The notes beneath the pieces are model-generated. The model worked only from the letters and a program-made list of their open reading frames with translations. It made no database searches and had not been told where the DNA came from. From the NCBI GenBank assembly GCA_004135705.1, contig CM014273.1, positions 2,700,381 through 2,764,380 of the forward strand: a DNA stretch of 64,000 bases, read 5' to 3'. Positions 1 to 11,212 of the stretch are shown piece by piece. The position numbers were made by a program, and so were the translations under genes. The DNA is from Alloteropsis semialata (lineage: Eukaryota > Streptophyta > Magnoliopsida > Poales > Poaceae). The stretch's first letter is position 1, and every line of letters starts with the position of its first letter.

Positions 1-452
1 TTGGATCTTCTCAGAGGTATGACATTTATATGTTTATTGTCCGTTTGGTTTTGCCGGGCTTACCAATTCCTCTAAGATATCTGGTATGTCATTTTTTTTC
101 TTAAAAAAACTCCAGGCCTTTCAGCTTCACTAAATGTCAGGATAGCTTACCTGGACATCATGAGACCATTTGCTGAATCAACTTTGCTCGGGTGAGATGC
201 TATTAAATTATCTGGCACTCTCATTCAAATGGTTGCGCCATCGTTTATAGTAAAAGAATTTTCTCCGTCTCGCTCTCCCTTTATTTTTCATTGCTGATTT
301 TTTGCCTTCATTGTCACAGGAGTTCGACATACGGACACATACCTAAGAGTCAGTGGATCTATGACTCACCTGTTAACTCTGACGTGGAATTTAAACTGAG
401 AAATTATCTGCTTGAGTTGGGAAGCCAACAAATTTTAGGAATACAAGTATGA
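1..452 (+). CDS. 3'-terminal exons of an unidentified host gene (truncated by window edge)
   Basis: Three exon pieces can be joined: 1-16 (donor GTATGA), 116-191 (acceptor TCCAG, donor GTGAG) and 320-452 (acceptor TGTCACAG, stop TGA at 450-452). The phases agree across both introns and give about 74 residues, starting LDLLRG and ending LELGSQQILGIQV. The exons match normal plant splice consensus and have no internal stops, which supports a real coding end rather than a chance frame. I do not recognise the family. There is no membrane segment or metal-binding motif in this tail; it is mixed hydrophobic and charged. The gene continues left of the window. The 3' UTR probably occupies roughly 453-800. 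Confidence 0.6.
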
Positions 453-1168
453 ATCTTGTATGATTGAATTACGTTTAACTATCTGCTCGATCAGCGGCGA
501 AAACAGGCTGCACAAGATGATGAGTGCGATTAGACGACTTGCAAGTGGTGGAACATAACAGATGTGCTGCTGTCTCCGGATTGAATCGGAGGCAGCCTTG
601 ACTTGATAGGGAGGGAGGGCACGGAATGCCTGCCTCGAAAGCAGAGCGGAGAGCATATATAGTACTAATGAATGATGAGATGTGAAAAGGCAGTAAACAC
701 TGGACGAGCAATGCATGCATAGTCTAAGGATTTGAAGCAATGGGATGCATAATAAAAATTAGAGGTGGATGCATATTCGGATCTGAACAGAAGTAGTAGA
801 GGAAGGTGCAGAAATGGAAGAACCTTGTGTCTCCTGGAAGGACGGGCTAGGATGAAGGGCATGGCCAAGAAATAGCTAGGACTCGGGAAGAGGCGATTAA
901 TCGGGTTATGGGTTGCCTCGCCTCCGGCTCCGGCGGCCGCCATTTCCATTGGGTGGGTGGGGCGGCCGGCGAGTCGTCGGCGGCGGGGGCGGCGACCCGC
1001 GAGGTGAGGTTTGGGCTGGGCTTTTTCTTTCCCCTACTCTGCTCTGCCCTGCTCTCTGTATTTCATTCGGTCTGGGCTTGGGCTCGGCCTTAGCGGATAA
1101 AATACTGTACTACTACTGCATACGGAGTAGTAAGTGATCTAGTAAAACAACTCGCATTTACTATTGTG
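453..1168. other. 3' flank and intergenic DNA, no gene supported
   Basis: Probable 3' UTR of the preceding gene, then a short GC-rich patch at about 905-1010. A minus frame starting at 949 (MEMAAAGAGG) could be a first exon, with a possible donor AAG/GTTC near 820, but no second exon could be paired with it. I leave it uncalled. Confidence 0.4.
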
Positions 1169-1169
1169 A

Positions 1170-1304
1170 GCCTGTTCGGTTGGCTGGTGGCTGGTGCTGA
1201 TTTATTGTGAGACTGAAGTACTGCTGGCTGGCTGGTGGCTGGTGCTGATTTGTTGTGAGACTGAAGTACTGTTGGCTGGTGGCTGATAAGCCAAGCGAAC
1301 AGGC
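1170..1304. mobile_element. hAT-like MITE with internal tandem duplication, copy 1
   Basis: The termini are inverted: CCTGTTCGGTTGGCT at the left, and AGCCAAGCGAACAGG at the right, whose reverse complement matches with one mismatch. The interior is a duplicated unit of about 43 bp beginning GGCTGGTGCTGATTTRTTGT. A second copy lies at 28906-29039. The target-site duplication is degraded (TATTGTGA against TATCGGAA). It is too short to code. The superfamily is inferred from the TIR style and is not proven. Confidence 0.7.
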
Positions 1305-1380
1305 TATCGGAAGGAGTATTTTCGTAAGAGAAATCGTTGTTAGAGTTAGAAACAAAAATATATACATTCCTACGGGTGAT

Positions 1381-1990
1381 TATGGACGAAAAAAAAAACC
1401 CAGGATGGATGCATGATTACCTTGAACGATCTAGAGGATGGATGGAACAAACGGATGTCGTCGTCGGCTGCTGCACTGGCCCTTGGTGTTGCTGATCCGA
1501 TCGAGACTGACAGCCAGCCGGCAATATAATCACCAATCTTGCATTGGATGGATGGATGGATGGAGGTACAGCCTATAGACGACTACAGACAGACAGAGTC
1601 GTGCATACTCACACTCATTATACATACATATATGCTTGCTAGCTAGCTTGCTTGCCTGCCTTCTAATTTGCTGCTTTCCCGGCCGAGCCGTGTGCGTGTG
1701 TGTGTGGGTATATATGCTACCTTTGCAAAAGTCGTTACGGCAGCATATATAATACACCGAACGAACGAACGAACGAGCTGATGCTTTTCTATCCATCATA
1801 AAAAAAATTAAACATGCAGATCGACATAGCTAGACATGCTGCAGGCATCCAATCCATCCATGTGACCGATCAATCCCTTTAGTGTCCATGAAATTTCGTT
1901 AAAGTACCTTTTGATTCTCCTATTCAACGTACACAACAATTTAAATTAAACACATGGAGCGAGCGAGCGCTCTTCAAATTATATGGTTTC
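1381..1990. other. intergenic DNA rich in simple repeats
   Basis: Holds a GGAT tetranucleotide run (about 1545-1563), a TG-rich run (about 1691-1707), a GAAC/CGAA run (1758-1776) and CTAG/CTTG-rich stretches near 1635-1665. No gene or splice pattern was seen. Confidence 0.6.
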
Positions 1991-1995
1991 CCGCG

Positions 1996-2660
1996 TGTCG
2001 GATTTATCGCCCGTCAGTCCACCCGAGGTACCCAAGTGGTTGATTTGTAGGCAAAGAGCAACTGCAGGACTAGAGAGCTCGAGGTAACACAGAGACGCAA
2101 GGTTTCTACAGGTTCGGGCTACCCGAAGGTATAATACCCTACGTCCTGCGCTCGGGGTCTTGTATTGCTTCGCTCGGCAATGCTCCGGGGAACAATGGCG
2201 AGTTTGTAGTTACAATGAGGGAAGGTGAATAGCGTAGAGTAGGATGGGTGGTGATGAGATTGAATGATCTAAAAGGGTCGAAGGTTTACAAGTCGGTTTT
2301 CCTTGATCGTATCCGGCTACAACTAAGAAAGTAATCCGAGTTGGTTGCAACGTAATCTCCGTGATCCTTGGGCGAGATCCGAGTATATCGCTGCACGCCT
2401 TGCGGGCTAAGTCTTCAACAATCTTGCCCATCAAGTCGATCCTCATGGGCCGGCCTGGGGTCAGCCCATATCATTGTGAGACGTGGACCCAGGTCGACTG
2501 TATACCCGGTAGATAGTGGGCCCAGGGGTATCCATATCCCACACCACGATGCCATTAAAATTATTCGCTTCCCGTCATTGCCACTATTGAGAATTTGTGT
2601 CACGCCATCAGAGAAAGTGTTAACTGGAGAGTACAATGACAATTTTTCCCTGCTCTAGCC
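1996..2660. mobile_element. LTR-retrotransposon LTR fragment
   Basis: Contains the block common in grass gypsy LTRs: a GGTTCGGGCTACCCGAAGG palindrome at about 2110, followed by a TACCCTACGTCCTG block. A similar 'GGTTCGGGCCCTCGAG ... CCTACGTCC' block lies in the Tat LTR at 10440. No internal retroelement domain or partner LTR is adjacent, so it is a solo LTR or fragment. The borders are approximate; TGTCGG at 1996 is a plausible left end. Confidence 0.45.
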
Positions 2661-2709
2661 GTGCCAAAGCGGCACAGCATTTTCTGACCCTTGTATTGCA
2701 TATATCATA

Positions 2710-2966
2710 CTCCCTCCATATTGTAAAGGAAGTCGTTTTGAGATTGTCCTGAGTCAAACTTTTTAAATTTTGACTGCAAATATTTTTTTATGTGTTAAGT
2801 TTAGAAATGTGAAAATGGTATGAGTAGATTCGTATTGAAATATTTTTTCACAAAAGTATACTTTAAATATATTTTATAAATAGTTTATAGAAAAAGTATT
2901 AGTCAAAGTTATGTTTTAAAGACTGTGTCAACGTCCTAAACGACTTCCTTTACAGTATGGAGAGAG
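2710..2966. mobile_element. Stowaway MITE (Tc1/mariner type)
   Basis: Classic structure: TIR CTCCCTCCATATTGTAAAGG at the left and its imperfect complement CTTTACAGTATGGAGAGAG at the right, flanked by a TA dinucleotide on both sides (2708-2709 and 2967-2968). The interior is AT-rich and non-coding. Confidence 0.9.
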
Positions 2967-3046
2967 TATATAGTACGTGCAAACAAACTACTGGCTGCGA
3001 CTGCTAACCCGTATCAATATGTTTGCTTCTATCGTGGAGAAGAGGT

Positions 3047-3340
3047 TTTTTTTTTTAAAAAAAATGTCACCCGAGGAATAAAAAGTCCCCACCTGAATTT
3101 CATTAAACCATAGATTTCAGCGGCGGGTGATAGTATTGGCACAATGCACCTTACAAGAATTGGACCGATGAAAAACAGTCAGAAGGTGCAAAGATCAAGA
3201 GGAGAACACAATTAGAGGGTACAACAGTCAACAGAGGAGAGAAAAAACAGCTCACGAACTAATCAAGGACAATGCATGACACAACCGAAGGTAACCACCG
3301 ATTAGCGCCACCACTAAAAAAACATACTTGTCGGTGATGT
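3047..3340 (-). mobile_element. LINE-like 3' tail
   Basis: Read on the minus strand, the segment has an AATGAAATTCAGGTGGGGAC block followed by TTCCTCGGGTGACATTTT and a poly-A run (the T run at 3047-3057 on plus). This is the usual 3' end of grass L1-type LINEs. There is no ORF2 domain, so this is a 5'-truncated copy. The upstream limit is a guess. Confidence 0.4.
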
Positions 3341-3343
3341 CGT

Positions 3344-3492
3344 GACTGTTGCACCCTGCACCACCCCTCGTAGCTAGGGTGTATTCCGTGTGAGCCATTA
3401 TAAAAAGTTTCTGTTCCGTCGCTGCCACTGCTAAAGTTTTCTCCCCCTGTGAGCCCCTGACTCAAGTTTTTGTTGCCTTCACTGCCACTGCC
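3344..3492 (+). repeat. left arm of a ~145-bp inverted repeat (candidate MULE TIR)
   Basis: The reverse complement of this segment closely matches 25433-25579. Shared blocks include GTGAGCCATTATAAAAAG, CTAAAGTTTTCTCCCCCTGT and GTTGCCTT(C/T)ACTGCCACTGC. Both arms begin GACTGT at their outer edges. The pair brackets the MULE transposase gene, as long MULE TIRs do. No matching 9-bp target duplication was found just outside, so the exact ends are uncertain. Confidence 0.55.
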
Positions 3493-3541
3493 GTCTATTT
3501 GATGGGTAAGAGAAGGTAACTGAGAGCCGGAGTGACCATCT

Positions 3542-5026
3542 TAGGCTATTTGCAGCGGCGCCCTGCAAAACGTCCGGAACCTCTACTGTGCCGGTTCTTT
3601 CGTCAAAAACGGTCTGCAGCGGCGTCCTGGAAAACGTCCGCCAAAATCCCGGTCTCCCTCCCCCTCCCCCAAATTTCCGGGGCGATTCGTCGTCCGGCAA
3701 ATCGCGTCGACGCCGCCTCCCCCGGATCCCTCTCGCCCGCCGCGCCTGCCTCTCCGCCATCACCGCCCGCCGCGCTGTACCTCCGCGAAATCAGTTCCTC
3801 GCCGCCTCCCCCTCTCCCGTCGCTCGCTTGCTTCTGCTGCGCCGGCGGCAACGTCTCCACGCCGCTCTCCACCTCCGTGCTCCTCCCTGCTCCCGGACGA
3901 GTCCGCGGCGTCCTCGGCCGCCGCCGCGTCGTCCTCGGCCGCCGCCGCGTCGTCCGGGTTCGAGAGCTCCGAGTCCTTCGCCGCCGTGCCGCTGCAGCCG
4001 GTCCCGAGGTTCCCGTCGGGACCCATCTGCGCGCCCGCTGGAGGTGACGAGGACGAGCACATGGCGCGCGACCGCCTGAACCCCGCCGCGCACATGGCGC
4101 ACAGGAGCCGCAGGGCGAAGACGAGGACGAATGAGGTAGCAAATCTCGAACTGGGATCTGACACGGCGCGAGCTGCTCCAGGTGTTCCAACGCATCGACG
4201 TGGTGAGCCGGGACTTCGACAACATCGTGGAGCTGGAGCTCGGCGCGCCGTGGCCGCTGCCGCCGGTCGAGGCCACGGCCACGCTGGCGCACAAGTTCGA
4301 GATCATCGGTGAGCGACCCCCGCCCAGCTCTCCTCTCCTCTGCTCACAGATTCTGAATTTCTGATGCATCGATGCGCGCCGGCTATGGGCGCTCGATTCT
4401 GACGGTGCAGGGACGTCGGGGATAAAGATCAATTTCGAGAAGACGACGGTGAAGACGAGGGACGGCCTGTCGCAGCTGCCGCCGGTGGAGGTGCCCCGGA
4501 TCCCCGACAACCTGCGGCCGCCGTCCAACACCGGGAGCGGCGAGTTCGAGGTGACGTACCTCGACGAGGACACCCGCATCACGCGCGGGGACAGGGGCGA
4601 GCTCCGGGTCTTCGTCGTCGCGTGAGCTGCTGGCCGGCCTCTGAATAACCATGGCACAAGTGAGACTGGAAAATACCTGATAGCTGCTGCTGCCGCCATT
4701 GGATGATTTTCTTGCCTCTGAGTCGATGATCTCTGACCAATCTTGTAGCAGTCTGTTCTTCTTCATCATCCCGTGGTACCATACAGTGAATTGGTGTAAT
4801 GGTTGTAGAGTTGATGCGCTCGTGAAGAGACTGAAAAATAAAGAAGGCGAGGAGGAGGCGCGGCGGACGCGGCGTCGAGCGGAGGGAGCCCGGGGCGCGG
4901 GCGATACAGGCGGCCGATACCGGTCACCGCTGCAGCTGGGAATAGATTTGGGGAGGAAAATTTTTACAGGGTCTCTAAATTTAGCTTTGGAGGGTGAAAT
5001 ATAGAGGCTACCATTGCACATAGCCT
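3542..5026 (+). mobile_element. Pack-MULE-like TIR element carrying host gene fragments
   Basis: The left end AGGCTATTTGCA and right end TGCACATAGCCT are inverted repeats differing at one base. The interior is very GC-rich with exon-like sequence, including the last exons of a PAP/fibrillin gene (4140-4625). The 3700-4130 part looks like a separate coding fragment, with alanine/aspartate-rich frames better on minus, which would make the cargo chimeric. A 28-bp direct repeat (GCAGCGGCGYCCTG...AACGTCCG) occurs at about 3551 and 3614. No perfect flanking target duplication was seen. Assignment to the Mutator superfamily is inferred from the gene-capture habit. Confidence 0.5.
4140..4625 (+). pseudogene. 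captured C-terminal exons of a PAP/fibrillin (plastid-lipid-associated) protein gene
   Basis: Two exons can be read: 4140-4308 (acceptor GTAG, donor GTGAG) and 4411-4625 (acceptor GTGCAG, stop TGA at 4623-4625). The frame is continuous across the intron. The peptide contains WDLTRRELLQVFQRID, GTSGIKINFEKTTVK, LPPVEVPRIPDNLRPPSN and FEVTYLDEDTRITRGDRGEL. These are hallmarks of the C-terminal half of plant PAP/fibrillin proteins, which act at plastoglobules and thylakoids. The transit peptide and N-terminal lipocalin-like half are absent. The fragment lies between the TIRs of a transposon, so it is most likely a captured copy that kept its intron. No inactivating change is seen in the retained part. 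Confidence 0.75.
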
Positions 5027-5391
5027 TACCCCTGGTGAATGAAGTTTTTACATATTCGCTCGTTGCAGTGAATGAAGTTTTGCATGTTCCCGCGTTACCA
5101 TTCCGGGCCGGCACGAAGTCCATTCGATGCAGCACTACGTATCTTTTGGAAGTAATGTACGACGAAAATGTATGCATGTATGTCATGTGTACTAAATGCT
5201 TATATGCTAAATCTAGAATTACCATTGATAGTCCAGAAATATAGTAGCAAAGCTTACATACCAAGTTCACTAAAACTTAAAATATGAAGTCCACATGGAC
5301 TAAATAGGCATCATCTTAACAAGTTCACAGATAGACTAAACAGGCTGACATCATGTCACAAAATACGGTTTACAACAACCACCAGAAAACA
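5027..5391. other. MULE 3' flank, non-coding
   Basis: AT-rich DNA between the gene-capture element and the transposase stop codon. It presumably holds the MULE 3' UTR. No gene was seen. Confidence 0.5.
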
Positions 5392-8237
5392 TTAGTCAAC
5401 ATAAAGCTGCCTTTTGCTTCTAGTTCCCATTGCAGGGCTTGAAGGAGAAGTTTGAACTTTGCTTCTAGTATTCATTGCTGGACTACTCATTGCACCCTTC
5501 TTCTGTCCTTCTTTCTTCTTTTTCTTATTCTCTCCATCAGGTACTTGTATCTTCTCAGGCACAGGCACCATTTGATTGGAGGCTGTTCCTGATCTTCTAG
5601 ACCAGAAATACAAAGAAGTTAGAATTATCAATACTTGAGCACTAGCAAACATGGACAATAATAGATATATCCTCTTACCTAACTGATGCAACAGAAGGAC
5701 CAGAACTTGTGCTAGTTGATGTGCTCTTCCTCTTCTTGCTAGTTGATGTGCTCTTCCTCTTCTTCCCAGATGTTGATACAATGGTTGTTGGAGGTAAGTC
5801 AGGGAAATGCATTGATCTAGGAAACACATTGCTGACAGGTACAATGCTGGTCTCAGTTGACACTGGTGCTGCCTTCTTTTTCTTCTTCTTAGGGGGGCCT
5901 CTGGAATGAGAATTCATAGGTACAAAATGAACAGTATTAGGTAAAAAAGGTTAATATTTGACAAAAGAAGGATTGAAGGCATCACCTGTCAGCAAGCATT
6001 GCTGCAATATCTTCTGGATCTCCACTTTTGCAAGTATACCAGTGATGTCCATATTCATGACAGATAGGACATTCATGCCTGCCTTTAGTCCCATTTCCCC
6101 CACCCTCCATTACTCCCTTATACCTTGTCTCCTTCCTCCTACCAGCTGTTGACTTCAAGAGAGGTGGATGCATGAAGAACCCATGGTTAGATTTGGGCCA
6201 CATGGACTTATCTGGTAGAGCAGGGACTCTTCCCTCATAAGCTTTCATGAACATCTCAATTGAGAAGTAGTTGTCCACATGATCCTCAATCTTCTCCCTA
6301 CTGATTGAGGTAATGTAGGCTAAAGCATGTTTGCAAGGAATGCCTGATACTTGCCAAGCCCTGCATGTACAAGTCCTTTCATCTAGGTTCACAACAAACC
6401 TGAACCCAGTCCCTCCTTTGGCACAGACCTCTGCAATACCATCTGAACATGTAATGACCTCAATGTCTAGATTCCTGCTCTGCTCTTTGAGTTTGTGGAC
6501 TATATGTTCTAGAATCTTGCCTTCCATTTTCCTTGCTATTTTTCTTCTGTGGTTCCACTTGATAAGTATCTTCTGCCTTATAGTGTCCATCAAATCATCC
6601 AAGTGCTTGCTCTTGTCATTCTTTATCCAGTTATTGAAGCTTTCTGCCAAATTGTTAGTGACATAGTCAACCTTTGAAAGCGTGGAAAACTGACTCCTGG
6701 TCCATAGCTTCTTATGATTCTGTTTTAGGTATATCATTGCCTCTGGTTTTGCTTCAGCCATTGCTGACCAGTTCTTGTTGAACATGTATGAGTTCCATGA
6801 GTAAGATGAAGCCCACAAGTGATCATCAAACACTTTACCACTATACCGTTTCTTGAAATTCTGAACAAGATGGTACATACACTCTCTATGTTCTGCCTCT
6901 GGGAAAACTTCACTAACTCCTGCCATAACGGGTGTACCACAATCTGTGCTAAATGTCAATCCAGGAGGAGTCCCTATTGCTTCTTTCAACTTTTTCATGA
7001 ACCAAATCCAATTATCATTAGTTTCTGAATCTATGACTCCAACAGCAACTGGATACATCCAGTTGTGACCATCTACTGCACAAGCAACACACAACTGTCC
7101 TCTAAATCTACCAGTAAGAAATGTACTATCTACTGCCAGATAAGGTCTACAACCTTGAAGAAACCCATCAATACAGGGTTTCATTGCAAAGAATAATTTG
7201 TTGAATCTGATCTTATTGTTGATAGTGTGATGATCAATGATAACCAAGCTACCAGGACAAGATTGTTCTATTTCTGCCTTGAACCTATACAAGTTATCAA
7301 AACTTTCCCTCCAATCACCAAACAATTGGGTGAGAGCAAACTCCTTACCATACCAAACCCTCTTATAGGGTATCAACACCTTGTATTGATCTTGTAACCT
7401 CCTTTGCAGCTCCTTTGCTGTGATCTTTTGATTAACCATCAGCCAATCCTTAACTCTGTCAGCTACCCAGAACTTAGAGGCACCCTTCACTCTGCCACTT
7501 CTTCTGGTACTCTGACAGTCATGTTCATGAGGGTTCTTCTTCACCTGTAAATGCAAATTAGTGTAAATACCGGTGTAACAATATCTAAAAATATGTACTA
7601 ATTACCTTCACAGTCAACTGGTCACCCATTGTAGAAGCATGAATTCTCCATCTACATCCATTAATCCTCCCACTGCAATAGACTCTGTATCTCCCTGGAT
7701 CACTCTTCTCAATGTTATACTCAAACTCATTCTTGATTGCATATGATGCTAAAGCCAACTTAAAATCAGACATGTTTGGATAAATGCTACCAACTTCCAT
7801 GGGAGGGTCATCTCTGTCATATACTATGTCAGGATTATGAGGTGGAACTTGATCATGTATCATCTCATCTCCCTCATCAGAGTCAGCCAAAGATTCACTC
7901 TCAGAGTCAGAGCCAGGCATAGCATCAAAGTGTTCATCATGGTCACTAGTTGGGTCAACTTTCGGCTGTGGTTCTTCTACATCAATGTACATACCCTCCT
8001 CATCAACACCAACATACTCATTCTCTGGTTCTGGGTTCAGTAGGTAGTTGTCTTCAGGTTCTGGTTCCAGGCTAGGTTCCACCTGACATGGAGTAGCCAT
8101 GGAGGGTGTGCATGGGACTTGATCATCAACATCCCATAGTGGTATGATTGGTGGCTCACAGTTAGGAGGGCAGTATGCAATGGATAGACAACAAATCTTA
8201 CTACTGACATTCTTATCAAACATGACAAGTAGGTCTT
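5392..8237 (-). pseudogene. MULE (MuDR-type) transposase, exon 1 remainder to stop; gene split by LTR insertion
   Basis: Exons on minus: 8237-7606 (rest of exon 1), 7544-5986, 5900-5679 and 5596-5392, each with GT-AG borders and matching phase. Exon 1 has an acidic Ser/Asp/Glu stretch and a MuDR N-terminal zinc-binding segment (CSGRINGCRWRIHAS). Exon 2 holds the MULE transposase domain with catalytic-type Asp in YLAVDSTFLTG, Asp in FSTDCGTP and Glu in NNLAESFNNWI. A SWIM zinc finger (CTCRAWQVSGIPCKH) and a CCHC knuckle (CPICHEYGHHWYTC) follow. The basic C-terminus (PPKKKKKK, GKKRKSTSTSKKRK) may be a nuclear signal. The first 220 coding bases lie at 24221-24002. Joined across the insertion minus one TSD copy, the total is 946 codons including the stop, with no frameshift. 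The gene cannot express a normal transcript with 15.8 kb inserted, hence pseudogene. Confidence 0.9.
8233..8237. repeat. target-site duplication GTCTT (left copy)
   Basis: GTCTT directly precedes TGTGACACCC at 8238 and recurs directly after GCCACA at 23997-24001. This 5-bp duplication is the LTR-retrotransposon signature. It falls in the MULE transposase exon 1. Confidence 0.85.
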
Positions 8238-10341
8238 TGTGACACCCCTGGTGTCACTATAGTAATTATTAACTATAATGAACATAATTAACCAAATTAT
8301 GGCATGCATCATCTCATGAACATGTATGTTGTGCATTTATTTGTATGCATTGACTTAGTCAACCCAAAAGAAGCAAAATAGTCAAAATACAAAAATTATA
8401 CCAAAATGTCACAAATAATATCAAATACATGTTTATGAACTCAAATGAGTATGAAAAGTTCAAACAAAAATTCAAAATTCAATTTTGAACTCATTTGACC
8501 GTCATTTCATGTGTTGTAAGTTTCACTTTTTACCCTTCTCGTGAGGCTAATATCTTTTTATTTTCCCTAAACACTTGAAATTCCACCAATATAAGAGTTA
8601 GAGTACAAAGTACCCTCTTTACAATGGTGGTGATGTGGATCAAGGAAAACTTTGTTTGATCACTCATAATCTTGGTCAAAATCGGGTCAAACCAACAATT
8701 TCAGCACTCAGCTGAAATACACGAAGTCTGAAAACGTGAATTTTTGCCCAGATTCGTCGCACCGTAACTTTCAAACCGTGGCCCAAAAGTAGTGACACTC
8801 TTTGTAAGAGTTGTAGCCTAATGTACCAGCTACAACTTTTGTATTGGACGATCTCGAAGTTTGTATGTAAATCTTAGAGAAAAAGGTCAGCGAATTCGGG
8901 TAAAAATCGTTCGAATCAGACTTAGAAATTCAGTTCGACAGTTAACAGCGTTTTTGGCCGAATTCTCCTCGATTTATCTCTCAAACCATTGATCAAATAC
9001 TATAACCCCCTTTATAGAAGTTGTAGCCTGATATACCATCTTCAACTTTCGTATTGGTCGAATCAACTTTTTGTGTACAAAAAGTGGAGTTTAAGGCCGA
9101 CGAAATTGGACCCGTGAGCTGCCCAAAACTCTGAATTTTTCGGAAATTCGAATTTTGGCTGAGATTGAGGGCTTTGCAACTTTCAAACCATTGGGCAAAT
9201 GGTATAAGTCCCTTTGTATGATTGGTAGCCCTATATACCAGCTACAAAGTTTACTTTGGTCGATCATTAAGTTCTTAAGTGAAATCTAGAGAAAAATCGA
9301 ACCAAAGTCCGGCCGTCGCGTTGTCGCCAAACTGAAACTAGGTTCAGTTTCGTCAGTCGAAACTGACTGGCCAGAACTCGGCCTCGACGTCGTCGACACC
9401 GCGAGGTCGTGCCTCCAGCTGTCCTGGCCACGCGCCGGACCCTCCGCGCGCCTTTTGTCCTTGCCAAGTGGTCCACGCCTCGGTGGCACGCTGCACACGC
9501 GCGAGGAACGCAGCGCCGCCACCGCATCCCTTGGCCGTCGAGCTCAGTAAAGACGCCGGCCAAATTAACCACCATCCACCCGGTCATTCTTCGATTCTTT
9601 GCGTCCTCAGCCTCCTCACCTCGCCCTCTCCGCCCCCAGACGCTCCACTCCCTCCGCCATAGCTTACCTCGCCAAGAATTCGAAGATTTTTGGCCACCAT
9701 TGTTAGTGTTCGGTCAAGCTCCGTCTCGTCGTGAACGACCCCCTTTCCGGCCTCTCTCCACCCCTACTGATAGCCAAAATGGGTTCGTGGTGAACCAACG
9801 AAGCTCCCCAACCCTTTTTCCCCTTCTCTCCCATCCCAGGTTGGCCTCCCCGCCGCCGTCCTCGTCGCCGGCGAACTGCTCCCGTGGGCAGCCTGCTCTG
9901 GCCGAGGTGACGGCCTAGCTGCCGGGCCAGGACGCGGCCGACCCCCCACAGCTGCTCCTCCGCCGGTCAGGCCGGCCGTCCGGCCACCAGGCCGTCCCTC
10001 AAGTCCGGCGGTCAGTACACGAACCGTGCAGGCCTATGGCCTGTACGTGAAGGCTCAAGGTGGAAGAAGGGCATGGGTCCAAAGAAATAGAACTTCAGGG
10101 GGTTATGGAGAAATCTGCAGGGGTTATTTTGTGAGTATTCAGAACCTCAGGGGCTAACATGCAAAAGTGGTTTTTCTTTTCGTAATTATTTTTGGGTAAA
10201 TAGGCTGCAACTTTAGTAAATCACTATAAATCACAGAAAAATCGTAAAAATGCAAGTCCAGTTGCATTGGAATCCTTGTGAAATTATATTTCCATTGGTA
10301 TATCATATGCATGTGTAAACTGTTTAATGCAGATTGTATTG

Positions 10342-10774
10342 TGTCGAGGTTGTACTCGTCAGATATTTGTCCGGCAAGCACCCCGCTTCGTGCGAAGATT
10401 GATCACGGTGACGAACAGAGAGACACGGGATTTTTATACTGGTTCGGGCCCTCGAGATCGAGTAATAACCTACGTCCAGTTGCTGCTTGTATTATTTCGT
10501 CGAGTACAAATTACAATGCGTAACAAGTACCCTCGGGTGGATTGTCTAAGATTGTAGATCAATGGGCATACCCTCTACGCACAGGACCCCCGCTATTTAT
10601 ATCCAGGGAGACGTGCCTTACAAGACAAAACAGACCTAAACCTAGTAGGACTCTAACTATCTTCGGGCTTTCCTTCTGCGATCTGGCCATCGTGTCTTGT
10701 TCGGAGTCTTGGTAGCTTGGAGTCGGTAGTCGGTAATCCTCGTGATCGGGCACCCTGGTATTATGGCCTCAACA
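10342..10774 (-). repeat. 3' LTR of the Tat element
   Basis: 433 bp, starting TGTCGAGG and ending CTCAACA on plus. It is nearly identical to 21053-21439 apart from a few substitutions and one extra C near 21134. On minus it starts TGTTGAGGCC. A TATTTATA box lies around 10592-10600 on plus; its complement could serve as the LTR promoter. Confidence 0.9.
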
Positions 10775-10790
10775 GTAGCCCCCGAGCTTA
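10775..10790 (-). promoter_or_regulatory. polypurine tract next to the 3' LTR
   Basis: On minus it reads AAGCTCGGGGGCTAC immediately before TGTTGAGG, the usual position and composition of a plus-strand primer for gypsy elements. Confidence 0.7.
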
Positions 10791-11212
10791 TCTTGTTCAG
10801 AAAAGGTTGATTGTTCAATAGCCTTCGGGTCTTTTTGCTCTTCGGGTGATTTCTGGATATGTTAATACCTCGTCAATCACTTGTGCATGAGAGCCAGAAA
10901 AGTTCCCGAACTCTTGAATGTAGAAACCTGCATCTGAATGATAAGGTCAAAGAAAAATATCAGCCATAATAATAAAAAAGAACTGTTCCGTCTTGGAAAG
11001 TGAAATGCCCCAGGATTGATGTAACTGCTGCCCAGTGCATTAAAAACCCACTCCGCACGTCTCCCGGAACTTTAGCAGCGCACGCGATACGGCTCTGCTC
11101 TGGCTCCTCGATTCTCGCGCGAAGCGTCGCACCTCTGAGTCTTTAAATATCAGATCTCCTGGATTGACGTGTACTTGAAACTTCCATCCTAAGCCCTCTT
11201 CCTCCACTCGCC

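Noticed and set aside
665..949. Minus frame starting MEMAAAGAGG as a gene start
   Set aside because: No downstream exon could be paired, and it overlaps the likely 3' UTR of the + gene. Left uncalled.
3603..4699. Long minus-strand frames over the fibrillin fragment
   Set aside because: They are GC-driven shadows of + strand exons. The + frames have splice sites and family motifs. Only a short Ala/Asp-rich part (3760-4130) might be a true reverse fragment.
4383..5270. 295-codon minus frame
   Set aside because: Overlaps fibrillin exon 2 in antisense; no start context, motifs or splice partners.
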